64,000 nucleotides of DNA from Fibrobacter intestinalis (GTDB lineage: Bacteria > Fibrobacterota > Fibrobacteria > Fibrobacterales > Fibrobacteraceae). The notes below the pieces were generated by a model. That model saw only the letters and a list, made by a program, of their open reading frames with translations, made no database searches and was not told the DNA's origin. The position numbers were made by a program, and so were the translations under genes. The stretch is taken from positions 1 to 64,000 of the forward strand of contig NZ_FUWU01000005.1 of the NCBI RefSeq assembly GCF_900167415.1, written 5' to 3'. How positions within the stretch are numbered: position 1 is the first letter of the stretch; every line of letters starts with the position of its first letter. Shown piece by piece: positions 41,568 through 51,669 of the stretch.

Positions 41568-44045
41568 TTAAGCGGTTTCTTCTTTTTTCTTTTTGAAGAA
41601 TCGCTTACCTTTGCCGGGCACGCGCGGCGGGAAGTCGAATTTGATTTTTCCCGTTTTGGGTTCGAGCATGAGATAGGCGTCGAAGAGGCGGCGTGTTTTG
41701 GCGGAACGGAACCCTTGGATGAGCGTCGTTTTTTCACCGGTGAGCAGTCGCTTTAGATTGTCCGTGGAGATTTCTTTGCCGAGGATGATTTTGTTCAAGT
41801 GAAATCCGGATTCTTTTTTATCGACGTAGCTTTGCGAAACGTAGGCGGTCAAGGTGTCGAAAACAGGGCTGCCGTCGATGGGCGATTTGCCGAGTTCTTC
41901 GCCTAATTCGATTTCTTCGTTTTCGGCGTTGTCAAAGACGAATTTGACTTTGCCTTCTTCGATGGCGAGTCCTGCTGAAAATTCCATGCCTCGTTTGGAG
42001 CGGAATCCGGTCAAGGGCCCGATTTTGTGCTGGGTCAAAAGTTCCACGGCTTCTTCGTCGCTCATTTTACGTCCGCTTAGGATTTTGCGGATGAGAATGC
42101 CGTCTTCGGTTTCAAAGCGGGAAACGCTTTCGTACACTTTTTTGCCGTTCACCGGGCTGAAAGCCGCTTCTTTTCGCGTGTCCTCTTCCTTGAAGCTGCG
42201 GATGTTGTGCACCATTTTGGTCGTCAGCTCTTCGATTCCCTGCATAAAAGCGGAACGGGTTTCCTTGCCTTTTTCAATTTGGGAAAGCTGGTATTCCCAT
42301 TCGCCGGTAAGTTCCGGACTGGTCAGGTTCTCGATTTTCATCGCGCGGGCGATTTGAATCAGGCCAAACGCCTTGCTGGTCGGAATCAGTTCTTTGCCGT
42401 CCCGAACCATGTATTTGTCCGAGATGAGCTTTTCGATGATGGCCGCCCGAGTCGCTGGAGTTCCCATGCCACGGTCTTTCATCGCATCGGCGAGTTCGTC
42501 GTCTTTGACGAATTTTCCCGCATTCTCCATCATGGAGAGCAATGTGCTTTCGGTGTAGCGCGGCGGCGGATTGGTGTGCTCTGCGGAAATTTCGAATTCC
42601 TTGGCTTGCGCCTTGCCGCTCGAATCGATGGGCGAGATGTTCGCTTCGTCGTCCGATGTTTTTCCATAGACTTCTTTGAATCCCGGATTTTTGAGGATTT
42701 TGCCTTCGGTCAGGAATTTTTCGCCTTCGATTTCCGTGATGCGGGTCGTGTTCAGGTATTCCGCGGGCGGGTAGAATACGGCGATGAAACGCTGGCAAAT
42801 CATCGTGTATATTTTAAGTTCCGCTTCGGAGAGCGATTTCATTTTATTTCCCGTCGGGATGATGGCGAAGTGATCCGAAATTTTGGCATTGTTGAAAATG
42901 CGCGGATCTTTTTTTACCCAGTTGTTGTCGAGCGCTTTGTGTGCAAAGGAAGCGAGATTCCCTTCCATCGTGGTGAGGGTCTTTTTGACGGTGCCGACGT
43001 AATCTTCGGGGAGGGCGCGGCTGTCGGTTCGCGGATAAGAGGTGAGCTTGTGCCGCTCGTAAAGCGCCTGGGCGATGGAAAGCGTCGTTTTGGCGCTGAA
43101 TCCGAAGCGATTGTTCGCTTCTCGTTGGAGAGTTGTCAAGTCGTAAAGCGGTCCGCATTTTTGAAAGCTGGGTTTGGTCGTTTCGGAAACGGTTCCCGTT
43201 TTTTTCTGGCATTTTTGGACGATTTCTTGCGCCCGATCTTCTTCCCAGATTCGATCTTTGTCCGCTTTCAGTTCCGGGTCAATCCATTTGCCCTTATATT
43301 CCGATTTCCCTGACAGAAACGTTCCTTCGATTGTCCAATAGGGCCTGGAAACAAAGTTGTTCCGTTCTTCTTCCCGGTTTACAATCATTGCAAGGGTCGG
43401 CGTTTGAACGCGACCGCAGGGAGTCAGCTGGAATCCGCCAAAGCGGTTGTTGTAGGCCGTCAGTCCGCGCGAACCGTTGATGCCCACGAGCCAATCCGCT
43501 TCGGAACGGGAAAGGGCGGCGTCGAGCAGGTTCCGCATTTCCTCTTGGGTCCGCAGATGCTCGAAGGCGTCTCGGATGGAAGCCTGGGTCATACTTTGCA
43601 TCCATAGGCGCAGAATATTTTTCCCTTTGAGTCCGGTCTTTCCTTTTTCAAATTCCAGAATATAATGGAAAATCAGTTCGCCTTCCCGACCCGCATCGCA
43701 AGCGTTGATGATGGTGCCGACGTCTTTGCGGCGGATGAGTTTGCCAAGTGCGGTCAGCTGGGATTTGGATTCGGGAATCGCTTTAAGCGCAAATTCCTTT
43801 GGCAAAATGGGAAGGGTTTCCATTGCCCAGCTTTTGTATTTGTCGCTAATTTCTTTCGGGTCGCAGAGAGTGACCAGATGACCCAACGCCCAGGAAATGA
43901 TATAGCAGTCGTTTTCGTAGTAGTTCTTTTCTTTTTTGAATTTACCACCGGCGGGGATTGCTCGTGCCAAATCGGCGGCGACGCTCGGTTTTTCGGCGAT
44001 GACCAGAATTAATTTATTTTCGTCTGTTGCTGTTTTTTTGACCAT
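41568..44045 (-). CDS. topB: DNA topoisomerase III
   Basis: Type IA topoisomerase that decatenates DNA by single-strand passage. Toprim: LVIAEKPSVAADLA and NACDAGREGELIF (catalytic Glu and acidic residues). Active-site Tyr in SYPRTDSRALP. The GRVQTPTLAMIV motif follows. The C-terminus has two Toprim-Crpt-like repeats (PVNGKKVYESVSRFET and PIDGSPVFDTLTAYV) with a basic KKKK tail, in place of zinc fingers. I start at the ATG at 44045 because GGAAAGG precedes it; a GTG lies upstream at 44063. The glycosyltransferase gene ends five bases before it. Confidence 0.95.
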   Translation of the reverse strand: MVKKTATDENKLILVIAEKPSVAADLARAIPAGGKFKKEKNYYENDCYIISWALGHLVTLCDPKEISDKYKSWAMETLPILPKEFALKAIPESKSQLTALGKLIRRKDVGTIINACDAGREGELIFHYILEFEKGKTGLKGKNILRLWMQSMTQASIRDAFEHLRTQEEMRNLLDAALSRSEADWLVGINGSRGLTAYNNRFGGFQLTPCGRVQTPTLAMIVNREEERNNFVSRPYWTIEGTFLSGKSEYKGKWIDPELKADKDRIWEEDRAQEIVQKCQKKTGTVSETTKPSFQKCGPLYDLTTLQREANNRFGFSAKTTLSIAQALYERHKLTSYPRTDSRALPEDYVGTVKKTLTTMEGNLASFAHKALDNNWVKKDPRIFNNAKISDHFAIIPTGNKMKSLSEAELKIYTMICQRFIAVFYPPAEYLNTTRITEIEGEKFLTEGKILKNPGFKEVYGKTSDDEANISPIDSSGKAQAKEFEISAEHTNPPPRYTESTLLSMMENAGKFVKDDELADAMKDRGMGTPATRAAIIEKLISDKYMVRDGKELIPTSKAFGLIQIARAMKIENLTSPELTGEWEYQLSQIEKGKETRSAFMQGIEELTTKMVHNIRSFKEEDTRKEAAFSPVNGKKVYESVSRFETEDGILIRKILSGRKMSDEEAVELLTQHKIGPLTGFRSKRGMEFSAGLAIEEGKVKFVFDNAENEEIELGEELGKSPIDGSPVFDTLTAYVSQSYVDKKESGFHLNKIILGKEISTDNLKRLLTGEKTTLIQGFRSAKTRRLFDAYLMLEPKTGKIKFDFPPRVPGKGKRFFKKKKEETA

Positions 44046-44050
44046 GGAGT

Positions 44051-45190
44051 TCAACCTTTCCACTTAAAATGACCGGCTATTCCAAAAAGCACGGCGAATA
44101 CAGTAAATGGGGCGTGAATGATTTCTACGGGGAGGAACCATTTGAAAAGTTCTTGCTGCTGGAAGATGCGGAGTCCGCGGAGTTCCACGCAGGTGTCGCC
44201 GACCAGTTTGATCAGGAAACCGAAAAGGGTGGCGAGAAAAATGGGAAAACTGAAAAAGGAAAGAATGTAGCCGGCAAAGAGCAGGCAGAAAAAGAGAAAG
44301 ACCATTGTCAAAATGGCAACCGTTTTGGGAGCGTAATAAGTGGTTTTGGACGCCCAGCGTTTGCGCTGTTCCCAAAGTTCGGGGAAAGTTTCTTTGCCTT
44401 GCGTTGAAACAAAGGCTTCCGGGTCGATGGAATAATGCGCTTTCCAGGGGGCTTCGCGGGCGAGTTTCTGCAGCAGCAGGTCATCGTCGCCGCTCTGGAT
44501 TTTAGAGACGCCTTCAAACCCGTGCACTTCTTCAAAAAAGCGACGGCGATATGCCAGATTGTTTCCGGTGCTGGTGATCGGCGTTCCCATGGCGAGGGCC
44601 GCGGTTCCGGCAATGCGATAGGCCATCGTTTCGACGGCTTGCATATTTAAAAGCCAGTTGAATCGGTCTTTTGGAAGTTCAATATAGGAGTGGCCGGCGA
44701 CAAAGTCGATTCCCGGCTCGAACTCTTGCATCATTGCGCGGATCCAGGTCGGCGGAACAATGCAGTCGGCGTCGGTCAAAAGGAGAATTTCCCCGGCGGA
44801 AGCTTTGACCAGTTTGGCGATGGCGTTCTTTTTGGCGCTTTCTCCCGGCGAAAGTTCCGAAATGGTCAAAATATGAATGCGATCGGGATATTTTTCGGCG
44901 TATTCGGCGAGAATCTGTGGGGTGCGGTCCGTAGAACGGTCGTCGGCCACCCAAATGTCCCATCGCCCTTTATAAAGCTGCTTCATCAGCGAATCAAGGG
45001 TTTGCGAAATTCCCGCTTCTTCGTTCCGGGCAGAAACGAGGATGCTGACGGATGGCAACGGATTTCGGATGGAATGACCGATATGGACTTTCCCTAAAGC
45101 GCGGAACATTCGCCATTCAAATAGCGCGTAAAAAAACGCCGTGACGACGAGTAGCGAAACAAAGGCGGTTTCCAAAAGGGTCAAAATCAT
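44051..45190 (-). CDS. Family 2 glycosyltransferase, membrane-bound
   Basis: GT-A fold GT2 enzyme: SVSILVSARNEEAGI, WVADDRSTDRT (DDxSTD), LLTDADC (DxD-like), GDDDLLLQKL and QRKRWASKTTYY (QxxRW), the processive/hexosyltransferase motif. N- and C-terminal membrane helices (LLVVTAFFYALFEW; VFLFFCLLFAGYILSFF) place it in the inner membrane. The substrate is unknown; likely a cell-surface polysaccharide or glycolipid. ATG at 45190 chosen; an upstream in-frame start would add a charged tail. It is in an operon with topB. Confidence 0.85.
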   Translation of the reverse strand: MILTLLETAFVSLLVVTAFFYALFEWRMFRALGKVHIGHSIRNPLPSVSILVSARNEEAGISQTLDSLMKQLYKGRWDIWVADDRSTDRTPQILAEYAEKYPDRIHILTISELSPGESAKKNAIAKLVKASAGEILLLTDADCIVPPTWIRAMMQEFEPGIDFVAGHSYIELPKDRFNWLLNMQAVETMAYRIAGTAALAMGTPITSTGNNLAYRRRFFEEVHGFEGVSKIQSGDDDLLLQKLAREAPWKAHYSIDPEAFVSTQGKETFPELWEQRKRWASKTTYYAPKTVAILTMVFLFFCLLFAGYILSFFSFPIFLATLFGFLIKLVGDTCVELRGLRIFQQQELFKWFLPVEIIHAPFTVFAVLFGIAGHFKWKG

Positions 45191-45397
45191 GCTCCGTAAA
45201 TGTAATTCAAGATTCTTTTGACGGTTATCCGTCTGTCGGGAAAAAGGCCGCCTTTTCAAAAAATCAAATATGGAGAAGATTGTTCCCATTTTGCTTGCTT
45301 TGGGAATTTTCTTCCCGAAAAACGAAAACTGTAAATGCCGCTTTTACGAAAAAAGAAAGGATTCGGCATCTATTTTTTTCCAAAAAAGGAGTCCTCT

Positions 45398-47578
45398 ATG
45401 AAATCTTTTTTCCAAAAAATCGGTTTCCCGCTGCTTTGCACGGGGTCGGTGGTCCTTTTCGGCTGTAGCGACAGCGATTCTTCGAGCGGGCCCGAAGAGG
45501 CGGATATCCTGGAACCGGTGAATTCGGTTTGCGGCGATTATCAACCTTTAGAAGACGGTTTAGGCAACACCTATTGTTTGGACGATTTTGGCAATCTCGT
45601 TTATTTCGTTGCAGCGGATGGGACGATTCTTTATCCGGAAACGCCGGCGGTTTCTAGCAGTTCGGTGGAGGGCGACTCCCTGCTTCCGGCACTTTCTTCT
45701 TCGAGCGGAGAGATTGAAACTTACATTTGCGGTGAGACGACGGCACCTTTGAACGTTTTGGGTAGCAAGTATTTCTATCGCGATGCCTTGGGCATGTATT
45801 ATTATGATATTAACGATGCCAGCTGCACCAAGATTTATCTTAGCGCCGCGGTTTCTTCCAGTTCCTCTGTAGAACTTCCATCGGATACGGTTTTCGCTTC
45901 TTCCTCTTCGGCAGAAAATCCTCTGAACTCCTCGTCAAGCTTTGCCGATGTCTTGAGAAGCTCCTCTTCGGTGGAAGTGATTATTTCAAATGGTTCCGCA
46001 CCCCTTCTCTCTTTTAACGGCAGCGCGCTGACGGTGGAGAATAACAATAATTGCGTGGACACGGCGGGAACATTGGTGAAAATTCTTTGCGCCGGAGAAT
46101 ACACTTTGACGGGAACGACTTCGAATTATGAAATTTTCGTGAGCGCAGATACTTCCGCCAAGGTTTATCTCTATTTGAACAACCTTTCTTTGACAAGCCC
46201 GGACGATGCCGCCATTTATGCGCAAAATGCAGACAAAGTATTTCTAATGCTCGTCGACGGGACAAGCAATACTTTGGGCGATGCCAGTTCCCGGACCAAA
46301 ACGTGGAGCTATACCGATGATGGCGAATACAAGACAGATACCACCAAAGCGGCCGTCTATTCCAAAAAGGATTTAACCATCAAGGGTTCGGGAGCATTGA
46401 CGGTCACCGCTTCCTGCGCAGATACGAGTTATTGCGGAAACGGCATCCATACGACCAAGGATTTGAAAATCAAGGATGCTCCGAACATTACGATTTCGGC
46501 GAAAAAGCACGCCATCAAGGGAAAGCGTTCTGTGGAAGTCGAGGGCGGAACCTTGAATTTGACAGCGGGCGGTGACGGCATTAAGGCGGATGAAGATGAT
46601 GCGACAAAACTCGCTGAAGGCAAGGGCTATATTGCGATTCTCGGCGGAACGATTACTATCACTTCCAAAGATGATGGCATCCAGGCTTCCAATTACATCG
46701 TGATCGCCGATAGCGCAACGACTCCTTCGATTACGGTCAACGCATCCGCAGGGAAGGGCATCGTTTCGGATTCGATGCTGTTTATTCATGCGGGCATCCT
46801 GAACGTGACTTCAACGAGCGATGACGGCATCCATTCCAATTTAAGCATTGTGTTCAATGGTGGGCAAACGACTGTTTCCGCTGGCGATGACGGTATTCAT
46901 GCGGATTCGGCTCTCCATGTGAATAACGGCTATATCAATGTTGTCAAAGCAGTCGAAGGAATGGAAGCCGGATATATGTACTTCGACGGTGGTGTGACAT
47001 CGACTTATGGGACAGACGACGGCTGGAATGCGGCGGGTCTGACTTCGGGTTCTACGAATACCGGGGGTTGGGGCGGTCCGGGTGGGGGAATGCAGTCTAA
47101 TTCAACCGGATATCTTTGCATTCGTGGGGGCTATCACTATGTGAGCGCTTCGGGAGGTGATATCGACGTATTAGATGCGAACGGCACCGCAACGCAAACG
47201 GGCGGCGTTCTGATTCTGGAAATCCCGACGAGCAGCTCTGGGGGCGGTTCTATGCCTTTTGCCGGGCCGGGTGGCGGAAGCTCCAGCGGAGGATGTTCTA
47301 CAAATGTTACCGGCGGTCTTATTGACACGGATAACGGCTATACGATTTCAGGCGGCGTGATGCTGGCGTTCGGCAGCCAGACTGAGGAATACCCGAATTG
47401 CACGGCGACTTCTTACACGAATACGAATTATTACGGTTCGTCAAATGCGGCATTCAAACCGCAGGGTTCTGGCAGCATGATTCTTTATGGTGGATCGATT
47501 TCTTCCGTTTCGACGGTGGATGTTTCGGGAATGAATTCAGTGACGTTCCTGAACGGTCTCAGCTACTATTACAAATAA
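45398..47578 (+). CDS. Carbohydrate-binding lipoprotein (Cthe_2159-like)
   Basis: Lipoprotein signal with Cys24 (...VVLFGCSDSDS). It has an N-terminal Ser-rich linker region (SSSVEGDS, SSSSVELPS) between short domains, then a beta-helix domain with repeats such as IKGSGALTV, GNGIHTTKDLKIKDAPNI, ...GDGIKADEDDA... and SKDDGIQAS, typical of the Cthe_2159 (DUF4353) family that binds cellulose and pectin. Length is 727 residues. GGAG lies upstream of the ATG at 45398. A paralogue follows 380 bases later. Cell-surface exposure is likely. Confidence 0.85.
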   Translation: MKSFFQKIGFPLLCTGSVVLFGCSDSDSSSGPEEADILEPVNSVCGDYQPLEDGLGNTYCLDDFGNLVYFVAADGTILYPETPAVSSSSVEGDSLLPALSSSSGEIETYICGETTAPLNVLGSKYFYRDALGMYYYDINDASCTKIYLSAAVSSSSSVELPSDTVFASSSSAENPLNSSSSFADVLRSSSSVEVIISNGSAPLLSFNGSALTVENNNNCVDTAGTLVKILCAGEYTLTGTTSNYEIFVSADTSAKVYLYLNNLSLTSPDDAAIYAQNADKVFLMLVDGTSNTLGDASSRTKTWSYTDDGEYKTDTTKAAVYSKKDLTIKGSGALTVTASCADTSYCGNGIHTTKDLKIKDAPNITISAKKHAIKGKRSVEVEGGTLNLTAGGDGIKADEDDATKLAEGKGYIAILGGTITITSKDDGIQASNYIVIADSATTPSITVNASAGKGIVSDSMLFIHAGILNVTSTSDDGIHSNLSIVFNGGQTTVSAGDDGIHADSALHVNNGYINVVKAVEGMEAGYMYFDGGVTSTYGTDDGWNAAGLTSGSTNTGGWGGPGGGMQSNSTGYLCIRGGYHYVSASGGDIDVLDANGTATQTGGVLILEIPTSSSGGGSMPFAGPGGGSSSGGCSTNVTGGLIDTDNGYTISGGVMLAFGSQTEEYPNCTATSYTNTNYYGSSNAAFKPQGSGSMILYGGSISSVSTVDVSGMNSVTFLNGLSYYYK

Positions 47579-47602
47579 CTGTATCCTCCAAACCAAAACA
47601 GG

Positions 47603-47630
47603 GAGTCCCGCTTTTCGGCGGGACTTCTTT
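47603..47630 (+). terminator. Terminator of the first carbohydrate-binding gene
   Basis: AGTCCCGC-TTTTCG-GCGGGACT followed by TCTTTT, 25 bases after the stop. Strong hairpin. Confidence 0.75.
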
Positions 47631-47964
47631 TGCCGGAAATGGCGATAAATTTGCAATTAAAATTTTTTCAAAGTGCGAACTTTTTTCGTGACTGAGAACT
47701 CTTTTTCTCAAGATGAACTCGGTTATCAGTTATCAGTTATTAGTTCTCAGTTCCAACTTCCAACCGGTTGCTGAGCCTGTCGAAGCACAGCAGCCGTTTG
47801 CCGAACTAATCGAAGGGTACTCGCCACTAGTCGCTAATCACTAATAGCAGGGATTCTGCGAATAAGAAACATGGGTTGCAAAAACAGTCCCCCCCCCTTG
47901 TGAGTTTTTTTTTGCAAATGGAATTGAATCGTTTAATATATATTCAAAACGTTGAGGTTGATTG
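47631..47964. other. Intergenic repeats upstream of the second lipoprotein
   Basis: Contains TTATCAGTTATCAG-type tandem and TTGCTGAGCCTGTCGAAGC repeats (47710-47820), a poly-C run (47890), and an AT-rich promoter-like stretch near 47935. No gene supported. Confidence 0.5.
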
Positions 47965-49470
47965 ATGAAACATTCTACGTTTACTTTAAAATGGTTTTGT
48001 GTAGTGGCTGCGATTTTTGTCGCTTGTTCCTCGGATTCTTCTTCAAATGCGTCGGAAACGGATTCCAGCAGTTCGGAATTTTCTGGGATTTCTTCCGAAA
48101 ATTTGGCGGAAAGCTCTTCCTCTCAATTTAGCACGCTTTCTTCTTCGGAATCGGGAGATTTGGACGGCGATAATCCGGATGTCGAAAATACCGACACCGA
48201 TACGTTGAGCACAAGTACTTGGCTTTCGTGGGAAGTTCCCGAGGCGCCTTCGGCGGGTGTGTATGCGGCTCCGGATTCGGCAGTGCTGGTGACTTTTAGC
48301 GATGCGGGAATTTCGGTTTTGAACGCGGGAACCAAATCCGTTTCGGTCTCGGAAAATATTCTTGTCATCGGAAGTGCCGGGCTTTATGTGATGAGCGGTT
48401 CTTGCTCGGATGCGCAGATTTTGATTAATGTGCCGGAAACGGCAACTGTGGAATTGGTTCTCAATGGCGTGAAATTGCACCATTCCGAAAATGCGCCGCT
48501 TTTCTTTGTCGCTGGCGACAAGATGAAAATCCATCTGGCTGATGGTTCGACAAACATCTTTTCGGATGCCCGAAAATATGCGTTTATGACTGTCGGCACT
48601 TATACGGAATTGGATTCGGTTCCCAAAGCTTGCCTGTATGCTCGTGAAGATTTGACGATTGAAGGAAATGGTACTTTGTATGTTACGGGAAATTACAATA
48701 ACGGAATCCATACAAAAGCGGACCTTGTGATTAAAGATTCGCCGACGATTTATGTGAATGCGCTGAACAACGCGCTTAAAGGCAAAGGTTCCGTCCGAGT
48801 GAAAGATGGCGGCAATTACTACTTGCGCACGGGGGACGGGTCGGGAATTTCTTCGGATAAGGCAACGCGTCCGTTGGACAAAGGCAGGGTCGCCATTTCG
48901 GCGGGGACATTTACTATGGATGTAGGGAATGCGGGAGTCAAAGCGGCTTATGTCGATTCCATTGCTGGCGGAAATTTTAAAATTCGGACGGTGAACGGGG
49001 ATGCTTTCCATGCGGCTACTCTCCAAGTCTTTGACGGCAATTTTGAAATTCTCGCTGGGGATGAAGGCTTTTGCGCGACGGAAAAATTGCAGCTGATAAA
49101 TGGAAATGCGAAAATAACCAAAAGCTCCAAACCGTTTATAGGAACGCAGGAACTGTCGGTTTCCGGTGGAACTTGGGTAGGACTGGGTGGAGGGCATGAT
49201 TCCACCATGGTTCCCCGAAATGCGGATATTTATGCGGTTGTAACAATTCTTCCGACAGAAATCATCGAAGGTTCGATGGTGTCCATTCGCAATGCCGAAG
49301 GTTCTTCGGTGTTCTCATTGGAAGCGGAAAAAAATATCCAGTCGCTATTTGCAGCGTCTCCTGATTTTTCCGCAGGAATTTACACGGTTTATGCCGGAGA
49401 AAGTGCTGTATGTTCGTTCAGCTGGGATTCCGCAAATAAAATCGCAACGTCTTGCGAAGCTGTTCAGTAA
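47965..49470 (+). CDS. Carbohydrate-binding lipoprotein, paralogue
   Basis: Lipobox FVACSSDSS, a Ser-rich linker (SSSSEFSGISS...), then a beta-helix with KIHLADGSTNIF, NNGIHTKADLVIKDSPTIYV and ALKGKGSVRV, the same family as the preceding gene but with a shorter linker and a distinct C-terminal domain (AAKxx... SIRNAEGSSVF...). The ATG at 47965 follows TTGAGG. Duplication and divergence within this locus is apparent. Confidence 0.8.
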   Translation: MKHSTFTLKWFCVVAAIFVACSSDSSSNASETDSSSSEFSGISSENLAESSSSQFSTLSSSESGDLDGDNPDVENTDTDTLSTSTWLSWEVPEAPSAGVYAAPDSAVLVTFSDAGISVLNAGTKSVSVSENILVIGSAGLYVMSGSCSDAQILINVPETATVELVLNGVKLHHSENAPLFFVAGDKMKIHLADGSTNIFSDARKYAFMTVGTYTELDSVPKACLYAREDLTIEGNGTLYVTGNYNNGIHTKADLVIKDSPTIYVNALNNALKGKGSVRVKDGGNYYLRTGDGSGISSDKATRPLDKGRVAISAGTFTMDVGNAGVKAAYVDSIAGGNFKIRTVNGDAFHAATLQVFDGNFEILAGDEGFCATEKLQLINGNAKITKSSKPFIGTQELSVSGGTWVGLGGGHDSTMVPRNADIYAVVTILPTEIIEGSMVSIRNAEGSSVFSLEAEKNIQSLFAASPDFSAGIYTVYAGESAVCSFSWDSANKIATSCEAVQ

Positions 49471-49479
49471 AAGCTTTGT

Positions 49480-50343
49480 TCAGAAAATGGCGACGTGGAC
49501 GGGAATGGTTTCTCGGATTTTTTGAGCGACCATTTCAAAGAATTCTTTTTCCAGTGGAAATACTTCGGGAATAGCCGTTCGCCGGATTACGCCATAAAGT
49601 TGAACGCCCAAAAAGTTGCTGGGATTTTGAACGTAAATTTTTTGCAGACGCTGGATATACAAACGGATTTCTTCTTCATCGGGAAATTCGTTTTGTATTT
49701 TGCACAGCATGGTCTGTATGCGCAGAGGAAATTTTTGAACGGCGCTTTCCAGATTTTTTTGAATCTGTTCCAACGAAATTCGGGAACGGTCGATTTTTTG
49801 AAACCAGCGTTCGCTTCCGGCATCGAGCTTCGCCCAGATTTCGCCTCGCTTTTCTGTCAGAGCTTCCAGTCCTTTTTGCACGTTGGGACGGTTCAAGCAA
49901 GTGGCATTTGTGATCAAGGTCAGCTGCAATAGATAGCGAGAGTATCTGTCTTGTAAACGGCGCATCATTTGGCAAATTTCGGCAAAGGGTGTGGCAAGAG
50001 TACTTTCGCCGTCGCCAGAAAGGCAAATGTCTTTGATCCGGCGTTTTTCGGGAGCGACATCTCGAAATAAGGCAAAATCGGAAAGCCCATTTTTTTCGTA
50101 AGCAGCAAAAATCCGTACGATTTCCGCTTCGATAGTATTTACATCGATTTCTTGCGGGGAACCGGGAATGGTACGATCGACTTGACAATAGGCGCAGTTG
50201 AACGTGCACTTTTTATCGGGATTCAAATTGATGCCGATGGAAAGACCGCCGGCACGGCGGCTGATAACGGGATAGACCCAAAGGTTTTTGTCCCAGAGCA
50301 AGGAATGCTCGCTCCAGGCTTTTTCCAAAGCGTTCTGATTCAT
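49480..50343 (-). CDS. Radical SAM protein
   Basis: The [4Fe-4S] motif CTFNCAYC (CxxxCxxC) lies after LNPDKKC, followed by SGDGESTL, LITNAT and other strands of the SAM TIM barrel. There is no C-terminal extra cluster. Family members act in cofactor or peptide modification; this one resembles small stand-alone members of unknown substrate. It is divergent from folC with 30 bases between, and convergent with the lipoprotein gene. Confidence 0.8.
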   Translation of the reverse strand: MNQNALEKAWSEHSLLWDKNLWVYPVISRRAGGLSIGINLNPDKKCTFNCAYCQVDRTIPGSPQEIDVNTIEAEIVRIFAAYEKNGLSDFALFRDVAPEKRRIKDICLSGDGESTLATPFAEICQMMRRLQDRYSRYLLQLTLITNATCLNRPNVQKGLEALTEKRGEIWAKLDAGSERWFQKIDRSRISLEQIQKNLESAVQKFPLRIQTMLCKIQNEFPDEEEIRLYIQRLQKIYVQNPSNFLGVQLYGVIRRTAIPEVFPLEKEFFEMVAQKIRETIPVHVAIF

Positions 50344-50373
50344 AGGCAGGGAAATATTAACTAATTTAGAAGC

Positions 50374-51657
50374 ATGAATTGCGCCGGTTTAAAATACCTG
50401 CAAGCTCTCGCTCCCTTTGGGATGACGGGAGATTTGAAGAATATGGAACGTCTGCTGGATGTGTTCGAACATCCCGAGCGAAAATTTCAAACCATTCATA
50501 TTGTCGGAACGGATGGAAAGGGATCGACGGCTTTTTACCTTTCTCGGATTCTTTCTGCGCATGGCATTTCGGCGGGGCTTTACACGAGCCCGCATTTGGT
50601 GAATGTGCGGGAACGCATCCGGTTGGATAATGCGCCCATTTCTGAAGAGGATTTGAACCGCTTGCTGTTGCAGGTAAGGGATGTCGCCGAACAAACGCAA
50701 ACCCGGATTTCTTTTTTTGAAGCCCTGACTCTGGCTAGCTTTCTGTATTTTGCCGAAAAAAATGTGGGAGTCGCGGTAATAGAAGCGGGGCTTGGCGGAC
50801 GTCTGGATTCGACTCGGACGGCTTGCGGCAAAAGGGCTGTGCTGACGAGCATCGGGATGGAGCATACGGAAATTTTGGGAAACACGGAACGGGAAATTCT
50901 CCATGAAAAAATGGGAATCCTTTCTGCGGGGGCGACTTTGTTTGCCGGCGGAATTTCTCCAGAACTTGTGCGGGATGCCGAGAATTTTTCAAAATCGCTT
51001 TCTGCCAAAGTTGTGTTTCCCCCGGTTGTCGAAAATTTGGAAGTCCCGAATGTCGGGCATCATTATGCGGAAAATGCTTCTCTTTCTTTGGCTGTTGCCT
51101 GCGATTTTTTAGGCATCGCTTTTGATGAAGAAAAGGCTCGCGATGCGCTTCGCCATGCGCTTTGGGTTGGCAGAATGCAAAAATTGCGGACGCTAGAGGG
51201 AAAGCTGCGCTGGATTTTGGATGGGGCGCACAATCCCCATGCGGTAAAACGGCTAGCGGAAACTTTGGAACTGGAATTCCCGAAGCAGAAACTCGCTTGC
51301 GTTTTCGGTGCTCTCCGCGATAAAGACTTGGATGAAATGCTGAATTTGCTTGCTCCCCATATTTCTGTTTGGCACGTTACCAGAACGCCATACGAAAGAT
51401 TTCGCGAAGTAGGGGATATATCGTCGGAATTGCAAACCCGAGGCTGCCAAGTGGGATATTCGGGAGAGATGTCCCGTCCTTTTTTGGACAAGGTACAAGA
51501 AATTTCAGATGGGCCCGTTTTAATCACGGGATCGCTTTATATGATTGGAAGTGCAATATATCAACTCAGGGATGATTTTGAAGATCTTTCCTTTTTTCGG
51601 GGAATGGAACTGACCGAAAGCGAAGCGCATGGAAAACAAAAAACGAAAGCACTTTGA
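50374..51657 (+). CDS. folC: Folylpolyglutamate/dihydrofolate synthase
   Basis: Mur-ligase-fold enzyme that adds Glu to dihydropteroate or folates. IVGTDGKGSTAFYL is the P-loop, GLYTSPHLVNVRERIR and IEAGLGGRLDSTR are FolC signatures, and GMEHTEILG and LDGAHNPHA complete the core. Length 427 is usual. pth follows after 12 bases. Confidence 0.95.
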   Translation: MNCAGLKYLQALAPFGMTGDLKNMERLLDVFEHPERKFQTIHIVGTDGKGSTAFYLSRILSAHGISAGLYTSPHLVNVRERIRLDNAPISEEDLNRLLLQVRDVAEQTQTRISFFEALTLASFLYFAEKNVGVAVIEAGLGGRLDSTRTACGKRAVLTSIGMEHTEILGNTEREILHEKMGILSAGATLFAGGISPELVRDAENFSKSLSAKVVFPPVVENLEVPNVGHHYAENASLSLAVACDFLGIAFDEEKARDALRHALWVGRMQKLRTLEGKLRWILDGAHNPHAVKRLAETLELEFPKQKLACVFGALRDKDLDEMLNLLAPHISVWHVTRTPYERFREVGDISSELQTRGCQVGYSGEMSRPFLDKVQEISDGPVLITGSLYMIGSAIYQLRDDFEDLSFFRGMELTESEAHGKQKTKAL

Positions 51658-51669
51658 AAAGGATTTGAT

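Noticed and set aside
42207-43313. 368-codon open frame antisense to topB
   Set aside because: Antisense shadow of a secure gene.
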